This document shows positions 32,316 to 39,683 of a stretch of DNA of 64,000 nt, in pieces. The translations under genes were made by a program, and so were the position numbers. Where the stretch lies: positions 1 to 64,000 of the forward strand of contig NZ_NAEW01000004.1 in NCBI RefSeq assembly GCF_002075345.1, given 5' to 3'. The notes under the pieces were generated by a model. It made no database searches. It saw only the letters and a program-made list of their open reading frames with translations, and was not told the origin of the DNA. The stretch's first letter is position 1, and each line of letters opens with the position of its first letter. This DNA is from Citrobacter braakii. Lineage in GTDB: Bacteria; Pseudomonadota; Gammaproteobacteria; Enterobacterales; Enterobacteriaceae.

Positions 32316-32702
32316 ATGCAAACTTCACTTTCTTTTAACAAGCCAATTAACGCGCCTCAAATGTTATTTGGCTCTGACAATATTAATGATTTTGGAAACA
32401 GAGTTAAGAGCTGCAGGATGGAAGGTGATTCAATGCAGCAGACTATCGAACCCTGTGAGGTAGTGGCTTTTGTTGATTGTGGAGGCCGCGTTCTTACACC
32501 CGGTATATATGTTTTTACTTGCGATGTTTTCGGCCGTAGTTGCCTGTTCATTAAGCGAATAGAGCCATTGCCGAACGGCGCATTAAAGATTATTTCTGAC
32601 AATCTCCATTACCAAACTTTCACGCTTAATGCTGGTGAGCAAAAAGACATGCGTATCCACGGAAGGGTCGTCGCTTCTTTGGCTGTGAGGCACTTCATAT
32701 GA
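32316..32702 (+). CDS. Stand-alone S24 (LexA/CI C-terminal-like) domain protein
   Basis: 128 residues, TTGAGGAAATG start region. Residues 33-42 have CRMEGDSMQQ, the GDSM motif with the catalytic serine; CLFIKRIEPLPNGALKIISD near residue 76 carries the expected lysine; RIHGRVVAS closes the domain. There is no HTH and no Ala-Gly cleavage site. Thus only the oligomerisation/protease half of a CI-type repressor is present. It lies in the operon repressed by CI. A role in heterodimerising with CI or LexA (antirepression or tuning) is inference; UmuD-like activity is another option. Confidence 0.65.
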   Translation: MQTSLSFNKPINAPQMLFGSDNINDFGNRVKSCRMEGDSMQQTIEPCEVVAFVDCGGRVLTPGIYVFTCDVFGRSCLFIKRIEPLPNGALKIISDNLHYQTFTLNAGEQKDMRIHGRVVASLAVRHFI

Positions 32703-32806
32703 CTTTCATTATAGATAAATCGGCATATAGAACAGCATGCCTTTATGCGTCCTGCGGTTACGAGGTAATCGCGCGGCTTTACCTAAAAAAAGCATATGGG
32801 AGATAG
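32699..32806 (+). CDS. Very small phage ORF, 35 residues
   Basis: ATG at 32699 overlaps the stop of the S24 gene (ATGA), with GAGG about 8 bases upstream. It ends at TAG 32804-32806, 3 bases before the next ATG. The chain (MTFIIDKSAYRTACLYASCG then YEVIARLYLKK) is basic at the end. Coupling and spacing support it; function unknown. Confidence 0.5.
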   Translation: MTFIIDKSAYRTACLYASCGYEVIARLYLKKAYGR

Positions 32807-32809
32807 AAA

Positions 32810-33001
32810 ATGTGGAACCCAAAGACGGCTGGGATAGATGAAATTCTTTTAGAGGCAGAGAACCTCAACACCATTCTGGAAATAGTAATAAGCAATAACG
32901 AGTTAAACACAAATCAAAAGAATTCTTTGCTAGGTATGGCTCTTAATGCTTCGGCGAATTTATTGTACTGGTGTGAAGCGGAGGAAAAGCGACGTGGATA
33001 A
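32810..33001 (+). CDS. Small early phage protein, 63 residues
   Basis: GGGAGA precedes the ATG by 7 bases. Helical, acidic N-terminus (GIDEILLEAENLNTILEIVI). It overlaps the next gene by 8 bases. No known domain; resembles 32037 in size and helical content. Confidence 0.55.
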   Translation: MWNPKTAGIDEILLEAENLNTILEIVISNNELNTNQKNSLLGMALNASANLLYWCEAEEKRRG

Positions 33002-33356
33002 CTTAATCAATACGTATCGCCACAGAATTCTTAAATCTGCGTTATTACGCCATCAGCGAAAAACAGGAAGCACCTGCATCATCTTTAATATGCCTAAGGG
33101 TGGAATTAACACTATCGAATTAACAGAGATACTAATTGACGGCCTGTTGAGGCGATTCGAAAAAATGATCCTCAGTGAGTACGGAAATATTGAAGGTGTA
33201 AAAGCCATCCGAGGAATTTACAGCAACGCCGTAGATGTGAATGGCAGCGGTGAATTCCTGACAGAAAGCGGAAAGGCATTAATCGACGAGCTCATTTCTG
33301 AGCTGGTTGAGTTTGCCAAGAAAAAATCAGTCACAGCGGAGACAAGCCATGAGTGA
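32994..33356 (+). CDS. Early phage protein, 120 residues
   Basis: Start taken as GTG 32994 because GGAGG lies 9 bases upstream; the in-frame ATG at 32946 is inside the previous gene with no site. Helical, with GINTIELTEILIDGLLRRFE near residue 42 and a C-terminal LISELVEFAKKK. Function unknown. Confidence 0.55.
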   Translation: MDNLINTYRHRILKSALLRHQRKTGSTCIIFNMPKGGINTIELTEILIDGLLRRFEKMILSEYGNIEGVKAIRGIYSNAVDVNGSGEFLTESGKALIDELISELVEFAKKKSVTAETSHE

Positions 33357-33561
33357 TCAGACACCAATTATCACGCACGAACCAGTAAATATCGTGCTGA
33401 CGATCGAGAACGGAAAGGTTATCCACGCGCGCCCAGTTCAGAACGGCGAGGTTACAGCATCACTAGAGACATTTTTATGGATGGCAGAACAAGCCGGTTA
33501 CACGGTAACCCCACCAGCAGGAGGCAATGACAATGACCCTGACAGCGATACGAATTCCTGA
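33349..33561 (+). CDS. Small early phage protein, 70 residues
   Basis: ATG 33349, GGAG upstream, 8-base overlap with the previous gene. N-terminal strand region (PVNIVLTIENGKVIHARPVQ) and an acidic D/N-rich tail. Found in similar form near ParE-like genes in enterobacterial phages. No function known. Confidence 0.55.
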   Translation: MSDQTPIITHEPVNIVLTIENGKVIHARPVQNGEVTASLETFLWMAEQAGYTVTPPAGGNDNDPDSDTNS

Positions 33562-33754
33562 GTGGGTACACCTGCAGGCGGTCCATGTACTCCGCCAGTT
33601 CAGAGCCAGGCGGATTCATCCCTGCCGTATGCACGGCTCCGGGAACCTAAGCCTGCGGGTTAATCGCCGCTGGCGGCTGCTGTCCCGAGACGGCGGCCAG
33701 AACTGGGAAGTGATGAGCCATGAACGATACAGCAAACGGAAGGACAGAAAATGA
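33533..33754 (+). CDS. ParE-like domain phage protein
   Basis: 73 residues from the ATG at 33533, chosen because AGGAGG is 8 bases upstream; the ATG at 33527 is too close. Residues 40-65 (NLSLRVNRRWRLLSRDGGQN, then WEVMSHERY) have the beta-sheet pattern of RelE/ParE-like small domains that occur as single phage genes. No antitoxin gene is obvious beside it, so toxicity is doubtful. Confidence 0.55.
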   Translation: MTLTAIRIPEWVHLQAVHVLRQFRARRIHPCRMHGSGNLSLRVNRRWRLLSRDGGQNWEVMSHERYSKRKDRK

Positions 33755-33975
33755 AAATCCAATACCAGGACTATGGCGCCGTAGCGAACATCGTTATCAC
33801 CAGTACGGTGTTTGAGTTCCGTAAACATAACCGGGTGGTCGATGCCACGCTTCTTTGTACGCCCAGCATCATTGCAGCCCGCAGTGGCGTGTTCTTCATG
33901 AAATCAGTTTTGTCCGGTAAATCTCGCGACATGCTGCGTGCTTACAGAACAGTATTTCGGGAGGCGACACGATGA
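33751..33975 (+). CDS. Conserved small phage protein, 74 residues
   Basis: MKIQYQDYGAVANIVITSTV, later SGVFFMKSVLSGKSRDMLRA. This small beta/alpha protein is common beside the ParE-like gene in enterobacterial prophages, in the same order. It overlaps both neighbours by 4 bases. Function unknown. Confidence 0.6.
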   Translation: MKIQYQDYGAVANIVITSTVFEFRKHNRVVDATLLCTPSIIAARSGVFFMKSVLSGKSRDMLRAYRTVFREATR

Positions 33976-34067
33976 AATCTTTCCTCCTGTCTATGCTGTT
34001 TGGCCTGTTATTGGTGGCCGTCGTGTTCGGCGCGCTGATTGAGTACAAATTTTTAATGAACTTCTAA
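33972..34067 (+). CDS. Single-span membrane micropeptide, 31 residues
   Basis: ATG 33972 overlaps the previous stop (ATGA), GAGG upstream. Residues 3-24 are one hydrophobic span (SFLLSMLFGLLLVAVVFGAL) with a short EYK tail. The stop overlaps the next ATG (TAATG). The coupling on both sides supports expression; role unknown. Confidence 0.55.
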   Translation: MKSFLLSMLFGLLLVAVVFGALIEYKFLMNF

Positions 34068-34501
34068 TGGTGTTCGGGATGGCAAAAGATTTATTCGATG
34101 TGGCTAGAGTTCCAGCAGATCGTGTTGCAGCCAGGGTTATCGGTAAGGGCATTGATTGGCAGCCAAACAAAAAACGCGAGCAGGGTGATAGCGAAACACC
34201 ACTCCCTACTCTTGAAATATGTCAAATGGATCGAGCGCAGCGGGAACAATTTTATTTATTCCGAGGGAGGGTTTTCGGGCGAATGACCGTAATTGGGATC
34301 GCCGCTATCAAACAAGGAGACAGTATGCGCTACGTGGTTCGTTGCGCCTGCGGTACGTACACATATCGGAGAGCAAAGGCGATTAAAAATCCGAAGAACA
34401 ACATGGATTGCTGTGATTACTGTAGACATCTGCTGCATTTGAAAAGGGATGAAATCCATCGCCGAACAGGTAAAAACCTCAAATGGGAGGATTTGCCGTG
34501 A
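34067..34501 (+). CDS. Phage protein with C-terminal cysteine cluster
   Basis: 144 residues. N-terminal half basic and flexible; the C-terminal half carries VVRCACGTYTYRRAKAIKNP and MDCCDYCRHLLHLKRDEIHR, a Cys-rich block (C-A-C, C-C-x2-C) that should bind zinc. This is a common type of small phage DNA- or RNA-associated protein. GDSM at residue 85 is coincidental, not S24. Start overlap TAATG with the micropeptide. Confidence 0.6.
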   Translation: MVFGMAKDLFDVARVPADRVAARVIGKGIDWQPNKKREQGDSETPLPTLEICQMDRAQREQFYLFRGRVFGRMTVIGIAAIKQGDSMRYVVRCACGTYTYRRAKAIKNPKNNMDCCDYCRHLLHLKRDEIHRRTGKNLKWEDLP

Positions 34502-34806
34502 GTAAACACCAAGACATTATTAATCGCTGGACCCGTTTAGCATCGGAGGCCAAAGAGCTGGGACTCACCACCATACCGATCGACCCAGAAAACATGTTGA
34601 TGGTACTGGGAGAACTTCCAGCCAGTTCGGCTGAAAAGTCAGCCGATTATCAGAATGACTATCAGGCAGCGATCGACATCTTGCGCGACAGAGCTGCTCG
34701 CGAACTCAATGGTGGTTTTCGAGCACATCACAACGCCCTGATTTATGCAGCTAATGAACTGGAAAATGCCCAGGCTTTCGGGCAGGAGGTCAGCCATGAG
34801 TCTTGA
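34498..34806 (+). CDS. Early phage protein, 102 residues
   Basis: GTG start at 34498 with GGGAGG 7 bases upstream, overlapping the previous stop. Helical (WTRLASEAKELGLTTIPIDP, NALIYAANELENAQAF). Overlaps the excisionase start by 11 bases. Function unknown. Confidence 0.55.
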   Translation: MSKHQDIINRWTRLASEAKELGLTTIPIDPENMLMVLGELPASSAEKSADYQNDYQAAIDILRDRAARELNGGFRAHHNALIYAANELENAQAFGQEVSHES

Positions 34807-35005
34807 CTGTGTACCCCTTTCTACATACTGCAGGGACGCAGGGGAAACGGTAGAAGCCGTTAACAAACGGATACAAAGGGGGTTATGGAAGGAGGGTGTA
34901 CATGTATTAAAAGTCGATGGCGTTAAAGAACGCTGGATTGACTTAACGGAGGTTTCAAAGTGGGCAAGAAAGAACAAGGATCATTATCTCTCCCAAGAGG
35001 AGTAA
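34796..35005 (+). CDS. xis: Excisionase (Xis)
   Basis: 69 residues from the ATG at 34796 (AGGAGG upstream). The sequence VPLSTYCRDAGETVEAVNKR and later KEGVHVLKVDGVKERWIDLT EVSKW has the winged-helix pattern of lambdoid excisionases that fold DNA at the attachment site. It precedes the integrase and overlaps it by 46 bases. It controls the direction of the integrase reaction. Confidence 0.78.
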   Translation: MSLDCVPLSTYCRDAGETVEAVNKRIQRGLWKEGVHVLKVDGVKERWIDLTEVSKWARKNKDHYLSQEE

Positions 35006-36132
35006 CCATCCGCCAGCATAAAACTGGCGATACTCTGGTTATCACTTTCACATACAAAGGGGTTCTGTGCCGGGAGCCCCTCTCCAAAATGGAAGCGAAC
35101 GCGCGCGGTGTGAAGTACGCCGAGCGCCTGCTCGGGGAGATACAAAACCAGATCGTCAGCGGCACCTTTGAATATGCTAAATATTTCCCTAACTCAAAAA
35201 AGTTGGAACTGTTCGGGGTAGTGAAGAAGACCAAAAATATAAAGTCTTACCTGGACGAGTACCTGAAAATCTGCCAGAACCGCAACCTGTCTCCGTCGAC
35301 CATCAACGGTTATGAAAAATGCCTGTCGGCGCTGTCAGCTCTGCATAAACTCCACGTCTCAGAACTGACACCAGCTGTCCTTAAAAACTGGATAGCCAGC
35401 CGGAAAACGAAGCTGAAAACGACCAGGAATAACCTCTCGTTTCTGCGCAGCGCCATCGATGAAGCGGTGACGGATGGCTTGCTGACTATTAACCCGGTAA
35501 CCCTTGTCAGCGCCAGCCGGTACCATGTGATCGACAGCAGCCCGAGCGCCGACGATTACGAGGTTGACCCGTTCACGCCAGCGGAGACCCTCGCCATTTA
35601 CCAGAGCTGCAGGTACCCGGAATGGGAAAACCTGTTCCGCTTTGCTTTCAATACCGGTCTGCGGAGCTCCGAACTGTGCGCGCTGCGCTGGCCTGATCTC
35701 GACACCATCGCGAACACAGCCCACGTTCAGGCGGCCAGTGTCGTAGGGGTACTTAAAGGCACCAAGACAAAAGCCGGTACCCGTAAGGTGGAGCTGAACA
35801 GTGAGGCGCTGACGGCCCTGCAGGCGCAGAAGCAATACACCTTTATGAAAAGCGAGTTCATATTCAGCGATCCGAAAACGGGAGAACCCTGGGCGAACGC
35901 CGACGCTATCCGTAAAAAAGCATGGGTGCCGACCCTTAAAAAAGCTGGCGTGCGCTATCGTAACCCGTACCAGACGCGGCACACATTCGCCACCAAGCAT
36001 ATTAGCCAGGGCGTTAACCTCTTCTGGCTTGCCGGACAGATGGGCCACAAAGGGCCGGAAATGATATTCCGCAACTACGGTAAATACCTGGCTGAATATG
36101 ACGGTAAAACCGCGATTTCAGCCGCGCTGTAG
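34960..36132 (+). CDS. int: Prophage integrase (tyrosine recombinase)
   Basis: 390 residues from a GTG at 34960 with CGGAGG 7 bases upstream. N-terminal arm-binding domain (TIRQHKTGDTLVITFTYKGV, about residues 15-60, of the DUF3596 type), core-binding domain 90-170, and a catalytic domain with FNTGLRSSELCALRW (Arg near 229), YQTRHTFATKHISQ (His/Arg near 335), AGQMGHKGPEM (His near 357) and NYGKYLAEY (Tyr near 367). It integrates the phage at ssrA; the attachment core lies 124 bases past its stop. It is the last gene of the rightward operon. Confidence 0.92.
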   Translation: MGKKEQGSLSLPRGVTIRQHKTGDTLVITFTYKGVLCREPLSKMEANARGVKYAERLLGEIQNQIVSGTFEYAKYFPNSKKLELFGVVKKTKNIKSYLDEYLKICQNRNLSPSTINGYEKCLSALSALHKLHVSELTPAVLKNWIASRKTKLKTTRNNLSFLRSAIDEAVTDGLLTINPVTLVSASRYHVIDSSPSADDYEVDPFTPAETLAIYQSCRYPEWENLFRFAFNTGLRSSELCALRWPDLDTIANTAHVQAASVVGVLKGTKTKAGTRKVELNSEALTALQAQKQYTFMKSEFIFSDPKTGEPWANADAIRKKAWVPTLKKAGVRYRNPYQTRHTFATKHISQGVNLFWLAGQMGHKGPEMIFRNYGKYLAEYDGKTAISAAL

Positions 36133-36255
36133 CGGGGGAAATATTTCAAAATGTTGGACAGAATCAGGACGTTAGACAGACCTCAATATGCACGTAAAAT
36201 GCACTTGATGCCTGTTACAGTGACAGAATTGTTTATTTTCAATGAGTTAAATGCC

Positions 36256-36290
36256 TTTCGGACGCGAGTTCAACTCCCGCCAGCCCACCA
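36256..36290 (+). other. attR: ssrA (tmRNA) 3'-end remnant
   Basis: TTTCGGACGCGAGTTCAACT (36256-36275) followed by CCCGCCAGCCCACCA is the T-arm and acceptor end of enterobacterial tmRNA (remembered host form GCGGGTTC and CAGCTCCACCA), with one changed base and one missing base. The body of ssrA is absent, so the intact gene should lie at the prophage's left end, outside the window. The DNA after it, with a terminator at 36337-36369, matches the usual ssrA downstream region. Confidence 0.82.
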
Positions 36291-36336
36291 AAATTCTCCA
36301 TCGGTGATTACCAGAGTCATCCGATGAAGTCCTAAG

Positions 36337-36369
36337 AGCCCGCACGGCGCAAGCCCTGCGGGCTTTTTT
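36337..36369 (+). terminator. Former ssrA terminator
   Basis: AGCCCGCA/TGCGGGCT stem with internal CGGCGCAAGCCC and a T run. It matches the terminator that normally ends ssrA, left in place downstream of attR. Confidence 0.82.
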
Positions 36370-36423
36370 GTGCCCTCAATTTGTCCCGCGAAGTCTGATG
36401 CCAACTAATTAAATCCGATCCTT

Positions 36424-36476
36424 TTAGGCACCTTGTTAGGCACCTAATAAAGCATTATTGTTTTTGAGGTGCCTAA
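36424..36476. repeat. TTAGGCACCT repeats next to attR
   Basis: TTAGGCACCT at 36424-36433 and 36436-36445 (direct, period 12) and its inverse AGGTGCCTAA at 36467-36476. Direct repeats of this kind are typical of integrase arm sites. They could be left from an earlier element at the same ssrA site; this is inference. Confidence 0.4.
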
Positions 36477-36480
36477 AACT

Positions 36481-36680
36481 ATGGAAACCCGACAACGTGG
36501 CTCAAATGAAAATACGAACAGATTGCTCAGACAATATTTTCCAAAAGGAACTGACTTATCGGTTCAGAGCCAGCAAAGACTTAACAGTGTTGCCAGACAA
36601 CTCAACGAGAGGCTGAGAAAAACGCTAGACTTGAATCACCCGCAGAGCGGTTCAATAAGTGTGTTGCGTCCATCGGTTGA
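36481..36680 (+). pseudogene. IS30-family transposase, C-terminal remnant with frameshift
   Basis: About 50 codons encode RQRGSNENTNRLLRQYFPKG, then a stretch ending LNERLRKTL, the C-terminus of IS30 transposases after the catalytic region. At about 36631 one base is missing; in the next frame the sequence continues as ESPAERFNKCVASIG and stops at 36678-36680, as the family normally ends. The N-terminal three quarters and catalytic residues are gone. Not functional. Confidence 0.8.
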
Positions 36681-36790
36681 ACTCACAGCCAGAAGCGGAA
36701 GTTGGAGTGCAAGAGACTCTCTAAAAGTTGATGGTTCGTTTTGCAGGGAGACTTACATATACTTAATATATCCATGCTTAATAACGACAA

Positions 36791-36910
36791 TTAATTATTA
36801 TTTAACCTAACACTGAATGCGGCTTTTTGACCCACCACAAAATTACCATATTGATCGCTCACAGCTGCACAAAATGGATAAATACCGTCATCAGCACTTA
36901 CAGTTTTTTC
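36791..36910 (-). pseudogene. Scrap of an Ig-like (Big_1-type) adhesin
   Basis: The minus strand is open for about 39 codons and reads KTVSADDGIYPFCAAVSDQYGN and then FVVGQKAAFSV. The VxDxYGNxVxGQxxxFS pattern is that of bacterial Ig-like domain 1 in intimin/invasin proteins. No start codon or neighbouring domain remains. Short match, so only moderate confidence. Confidence 0.4.
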
Positions 36911-36981
36911 CTAAAGCCAGCGCTTCGTTCGTGTGCCATGCTTAATCACGCTAATAACTTATAACGCTAAGCGAGGATATT

Positions 36982-37338
36982 ATGAAAAAGACAATTATCG
37001 CATTATCTGCAATTCTGCTGGCTTCTCCCGTTATTGCCGCGACGACACACGCAACTGATAATGATGTAGCTGCCGCACACGAAAATGCTAATACCGCAAA
37101 AGAAAAACTGCATCAGGCGCAGAATCAGGGCGAAGAGCAACAGTTAAAAGCAAAACATGCTGCTGAAGGTAAACAAGATGACCTGAGCAGTAAAGTGAGT
37201 GAAAGCTCACAAAAAGCCTGGAATACAACCAAAGAAGGTACTGAAAAAGGTTGGAATGCAACAAAAGAAGGTACCGAGAAAGGCTGGAATAAGACCAAAG
37301 AAGGTGCTGCCTCCGTTGAGAAAAAAGTCAGCGAGTAA
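36982..37338 (+). CDS. Secreted 11-residue-repeat protein, LEA-like
   Basis: 118 residues, AGGA upstream of the ATG. Residues 1-19 are a signal peptide (MKKTIIALSAILLASPVIAA). The mature part is highly charged and helical. Residues about 75-107 contain three 11-residue repeats (AWNTTKEGTEK, GWNATKEGTEK, GWNKTKEGAAS). An 11-residue period marks amphipathic helices as in group 3 LEA and apolipoprotein-like proteins, so a periplasmic stress-protective role is plausible but unproven. It has its own terminator and sits before the acid-stress genes. Confidence 0.6.
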   Translation: MKKTIIALSAILLASPVIAATTHATDNDVAAAHENANTAKEKLHQAQNQGEEQQLKAKHAAEGKQDDLSSKVSESSQKAWNTTKEGTEKGWNATKEGTEKGWNKTKEGAASVEKKVSE

Positions 37339-37354
37339 TCTTCCAGCCATTCAA

Positions 37355-37384
37355 TAAAAAAAAGCCGCTTTCGCGGTTTTTTTT
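37355..37384 (+). terminator. Rho-independent terminator of the repeat protein gene
   Basis: A GCCGC/GCGG stem flanked by A and T runs with a TTTC loop, 17 bases past the stop. Confidence 0.85.
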
Positions 37385-37464
37385 ATAAGTAATGAGCCGT
37401 AATCCAGGATTGCCTACCCGCCTGGCTAAACCAGGGCACGGTAACGCATTGGACCTGACTCCAC

Positions 37465-37501
37465 GTGTGGCGACAGTAAATCGCTTTCCCTGTCGCCACA
37501 C
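37465..37501. repeat. 12-bp perfect hairpin in the gap before slp
   Basis: GTGTGGCGACAG (37465-37476) pairs perfectly with CTGTCGCCACAC (37490-37501) over a 13-base loop; no T run follows. It lies in a 314-base non-coding region (37339-37652), in which I see no other feature beyond the terminator. Confidence 0.65.
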
Positions 37502-37652
37502 ACTTTCGCCCTATCCAGCGACCAGATAAAATACAGCCTGTTATTACCATAAGCTACAATAATATTAATTTTAGATAATCAACGGCACGTTTGCTGACAA
37601 TAATGAGCAAAGGGTTACTATAGGCCTGTCTTTTTTTTAGCAGGAAAGTAAA

Positions 37653-38219
37653 ATGAAAAAAACAAAAGGGTTGATAATTGTTGCCCTTGCTTTCACCCTG
37701 GCGTCATGTGCTTCAATTCCTGAGAATATCAAAGGTAATAATCAACCAGATATACAAAAAAACTTTATCTCCGTGCATAACCAACCGGGATTATATACCG
37801 GTCAGCAGGCCCGCTTTGGGGGTAAAGTCATCAATGTGATTAACACCAAAACGGATACATTACTGGAAATCGCCGTTCTGCCACTGAACAACTATGCTAA
37901 ACCGCAAATAGACGCGAGCTATCAGGGGCGTATTCTTGCCCAGCAGAAAGGTTTTCTCGATCCGGTAAACTACAGAAACCATTTCGTTACTATTTTGGGG
38001 ACAATTCAAGGAGATGAACCAGGATTCATCAACAAAATCCCGTACAACTTTGTTAAAGTTGATTTACAAGGTATTCAGGTTTGGCATTTAACGGAGTCAG
38101 TCAACACCACCTATAATATGTGGGATTACGGCTATGGCGCGTTCTGGCCTGAACCCATGTGGGGAGCCCCCTATTACGCTAATACAGTAACTCAGGTAAC
38201 TCCGGAGCTAGTGAAATAA
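37653..38219 (+). CDS. slp: Slp outer-membrane lipoprotein
   Basis: 188 residues, the same length as E. coli Slp. Signal sequence with lipobox LASC (Cys19). Close similarity through the chain, e.g. ENIKGNNQPDIQKNFISVHN, RFGGKVINVINTKTDTLLEI and WDYGYGAFWPEPMWGAPYY. Slp is a starvation- and acid-induced outer-membrane lipoprotein that limits organic acid damage in E. coli and belongs there to the acid fitness island. Here dctR and hdeA do not follow; mdtEF does. AGGAAAG precedes the ATG. No EvgA-type box was found just upstream. Confidence 0.93.
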   Translation: MKKTKGLIIVALAFTLASCASIPENIKGNNQPDIQKNFISVHNQPGLYTGQQARFGGKVINVINTKTDTLLEIAVLPLNNYAKPQIDASYQGRILAQQKGFLDPVNYRNHFVTILGTIQGDEPGFINKIPYNFVKVDLQGIQVWHLTESVNTTYNMWDYGYGAFWPEPMWGAPYYANTVTQVTPELVK

Positions 38220-38497
38220 TCTCTGTAGTAAGATGGCGCGAATATATTCCGGAGTTGGGTACTGACAAACGCCCACCACATCACCCCGCGTTGACCTTAT
38301 TTCGCCATCCTGCTTTATGAGATCCTTCGCTTAGCACGCATTCTTCCTGTTACATATAATTTTACCCGCTAACACTTGAGCGAAAAAATGGGCTTTAGCC
38401 ATCTCATGCCTGAGCATCTTTTGTTATTTACCGATAACTCTCCCACCCTGCCTGTAATAAAAGAACATTGGTGTTTACGATTTATTCAGGGATTACT

Positions 38498-39655
38498 ATG
38501 AACAGAAAATGCTTACTGTTGATACCATTATTTTTTAGTAGCGTCATCATCACCGCCTGCGATAATAAACCTGCAGTAAAAACCGCCGCGATGGAGCCCG
38601 AGGTCGGCGTTGTTACCTTAGCGCCCTCTTCAGTGAATATTAAAAGTGAACTTCCAGGTCGCGCGGTTTCATTCGAGATCGCCGAAATCCGCCCTCAGGT
38701 TGGTGGGATCATCATAAAACGCAACTTTATTGAAGGTGATAAAGTCAGCAAAGGAGAGTCACTGTATCAAATAGATCCTGCCCCGCTGCAGGCACGACTG
38801 GATTCAGCCAAAGGCGCGCTGGCAAAGGCACTGGCGACGGCCAATAATGTGCGTCTGACATTAAATCGGCAGTCAGCGTTAATAAAATCCAATTACGTCA
38901 GCCGCCAGGACTACGACACGACACGCTCACAGCTTAATGAAGCAGAAGCCAATGTCGCCGTCGCCAAAGCGGATCTTGAGCAGGCCACCATCAACCTTCG
39001 TTACGCTAATGTCACCTCACCGATTGATGGCATCAGCGGTAAATCCTCCGTAACCGTGGGTGCCCTGGTCACCGCAAATCAGGAAAACGCGCTGGTCACC
39101 GTTCAGCGGCTGGATCCGATTTATGTTGATTTAACACAGTCAGTACAAGATTTCTTACGCCTGAAAGAAGAGAAAGCCAACGGCAAAATTGCCCAGCAAC
39201 AAGGCAAAATTCCTGTTGAGCTGATGCTGGAAAACGGCAAACCCTATCGCCATACCGGTACGCTTGAGTTTTCCGATCCCGCCGTCGATGAGACCACCGG
39301 ATCGGTGACTTTGCGCGCCGTGTTCCCCAATCCTGAAGGTGAAATTTTACCCGGCATGTATGTCACGGCGTTGCTGGACGAAGGCAGCCAGCAGAACGTT
39401 TTGATGGTCCCCCAACAAGGGATTACGCATAACGAACAAGGAAAAGCCACCGCACTGATCCTTGACCAGCAAAACGTGGTGCAACTGCGCGAAATAAACG
39501 CCGTGAAGGCTGTTGGCAATCAATGGCTGGTGACCGCAGGATTACGCCCCGGCGATCGGGTCATTGTGTCCGGATTACAAAGAATTCGTCCGGGAATCAA
39601 AGCCCGGGTCCTCCCTTCAAAACTGACCACTCCTGACGCGGGAACTGAACAGTAA
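38498..39655 (+). CDS. mdtE: MdtE periplasmic adaptor of a multidrug pump
   Basis: 385 residues from the ATG at 38498, the length of E. coli MdtE (an earlier ATG at 38468 is rejected; AGGGA lies before 38498). It has a lipoprotein signal with ITAC lipobox (Cys21), a biotinyl-lipoyl region ([20 protein letters not shown]), a helical hairpin (residues 95-160) and beta-barrel parts ([31 protein letters not shown]). It links the MdtF pump to an outer-membrane channel (TolC in E. coli). It is 28 bases upstream of mdtF. In E. coli it is induced by EvgA through GadE, but no gadE is present here. Confidence 0.93.
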   Translation: MNRKCLLLIPLFFSSVIITACDNKPAVKTAAMEPEVGVVTLAPSSVNIKSELPGRAVSFEIAEIRPQVGGIIIKRNFIEGDKVSKGESLYQIDPAPLQARLDSAKGALAKALATANNVRLTLNRQSALIKSNYVSRQDYDTTRSQLNEAEANVAVAKADLEQATINLRYANVTSPIDGISGKSSVTVGALVTANQENALVTVQRLDPIYVDLTQSVQDFLRLKEEKANGKIAQQQGKIPVELMLENGKPYRHTGTLEFSDPAVDETTGSVTLRAVFPNPEGEILPGMYVTALLDEGSQQNVLMVPQQGITHNEQGKATALILDQQNVVQLREINAVKAVGNQWLVTAGLRPGDRVIVSGLQRIRPGIKARVLPSKLTTPDAGTEQ

Positions 39656-39683
39656 TATTTCAGGTATTAAGGACACTTTCTTC

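Noticed and set aside
33533-33754. ParE-like gene as half of a toxin-antitoxin pair
   Set aside because: The neighbouring genes look like standard small phage genes, not a ParD-type antitoxin, so a TA system is not supported.
34067-34501. GDSM motif at residue 85 as an S24 active site
   Set aside because: There is no lysine motif or S24 fold pattern around it; the protein is a Cys-cluster protein.
35359-36048. Long open frame opposite the integrase (229 codons, minus strand)
   Set aside because: It is the antisense frame of a well-supported integrase, has no ribosome site and no recognisable protein pattern.
38220-38497. EvgA-like half site (TTCCTGTTACA) upstream of mdtE
   Set aside because: Only half of the box is recognisable; the second arm does not match.
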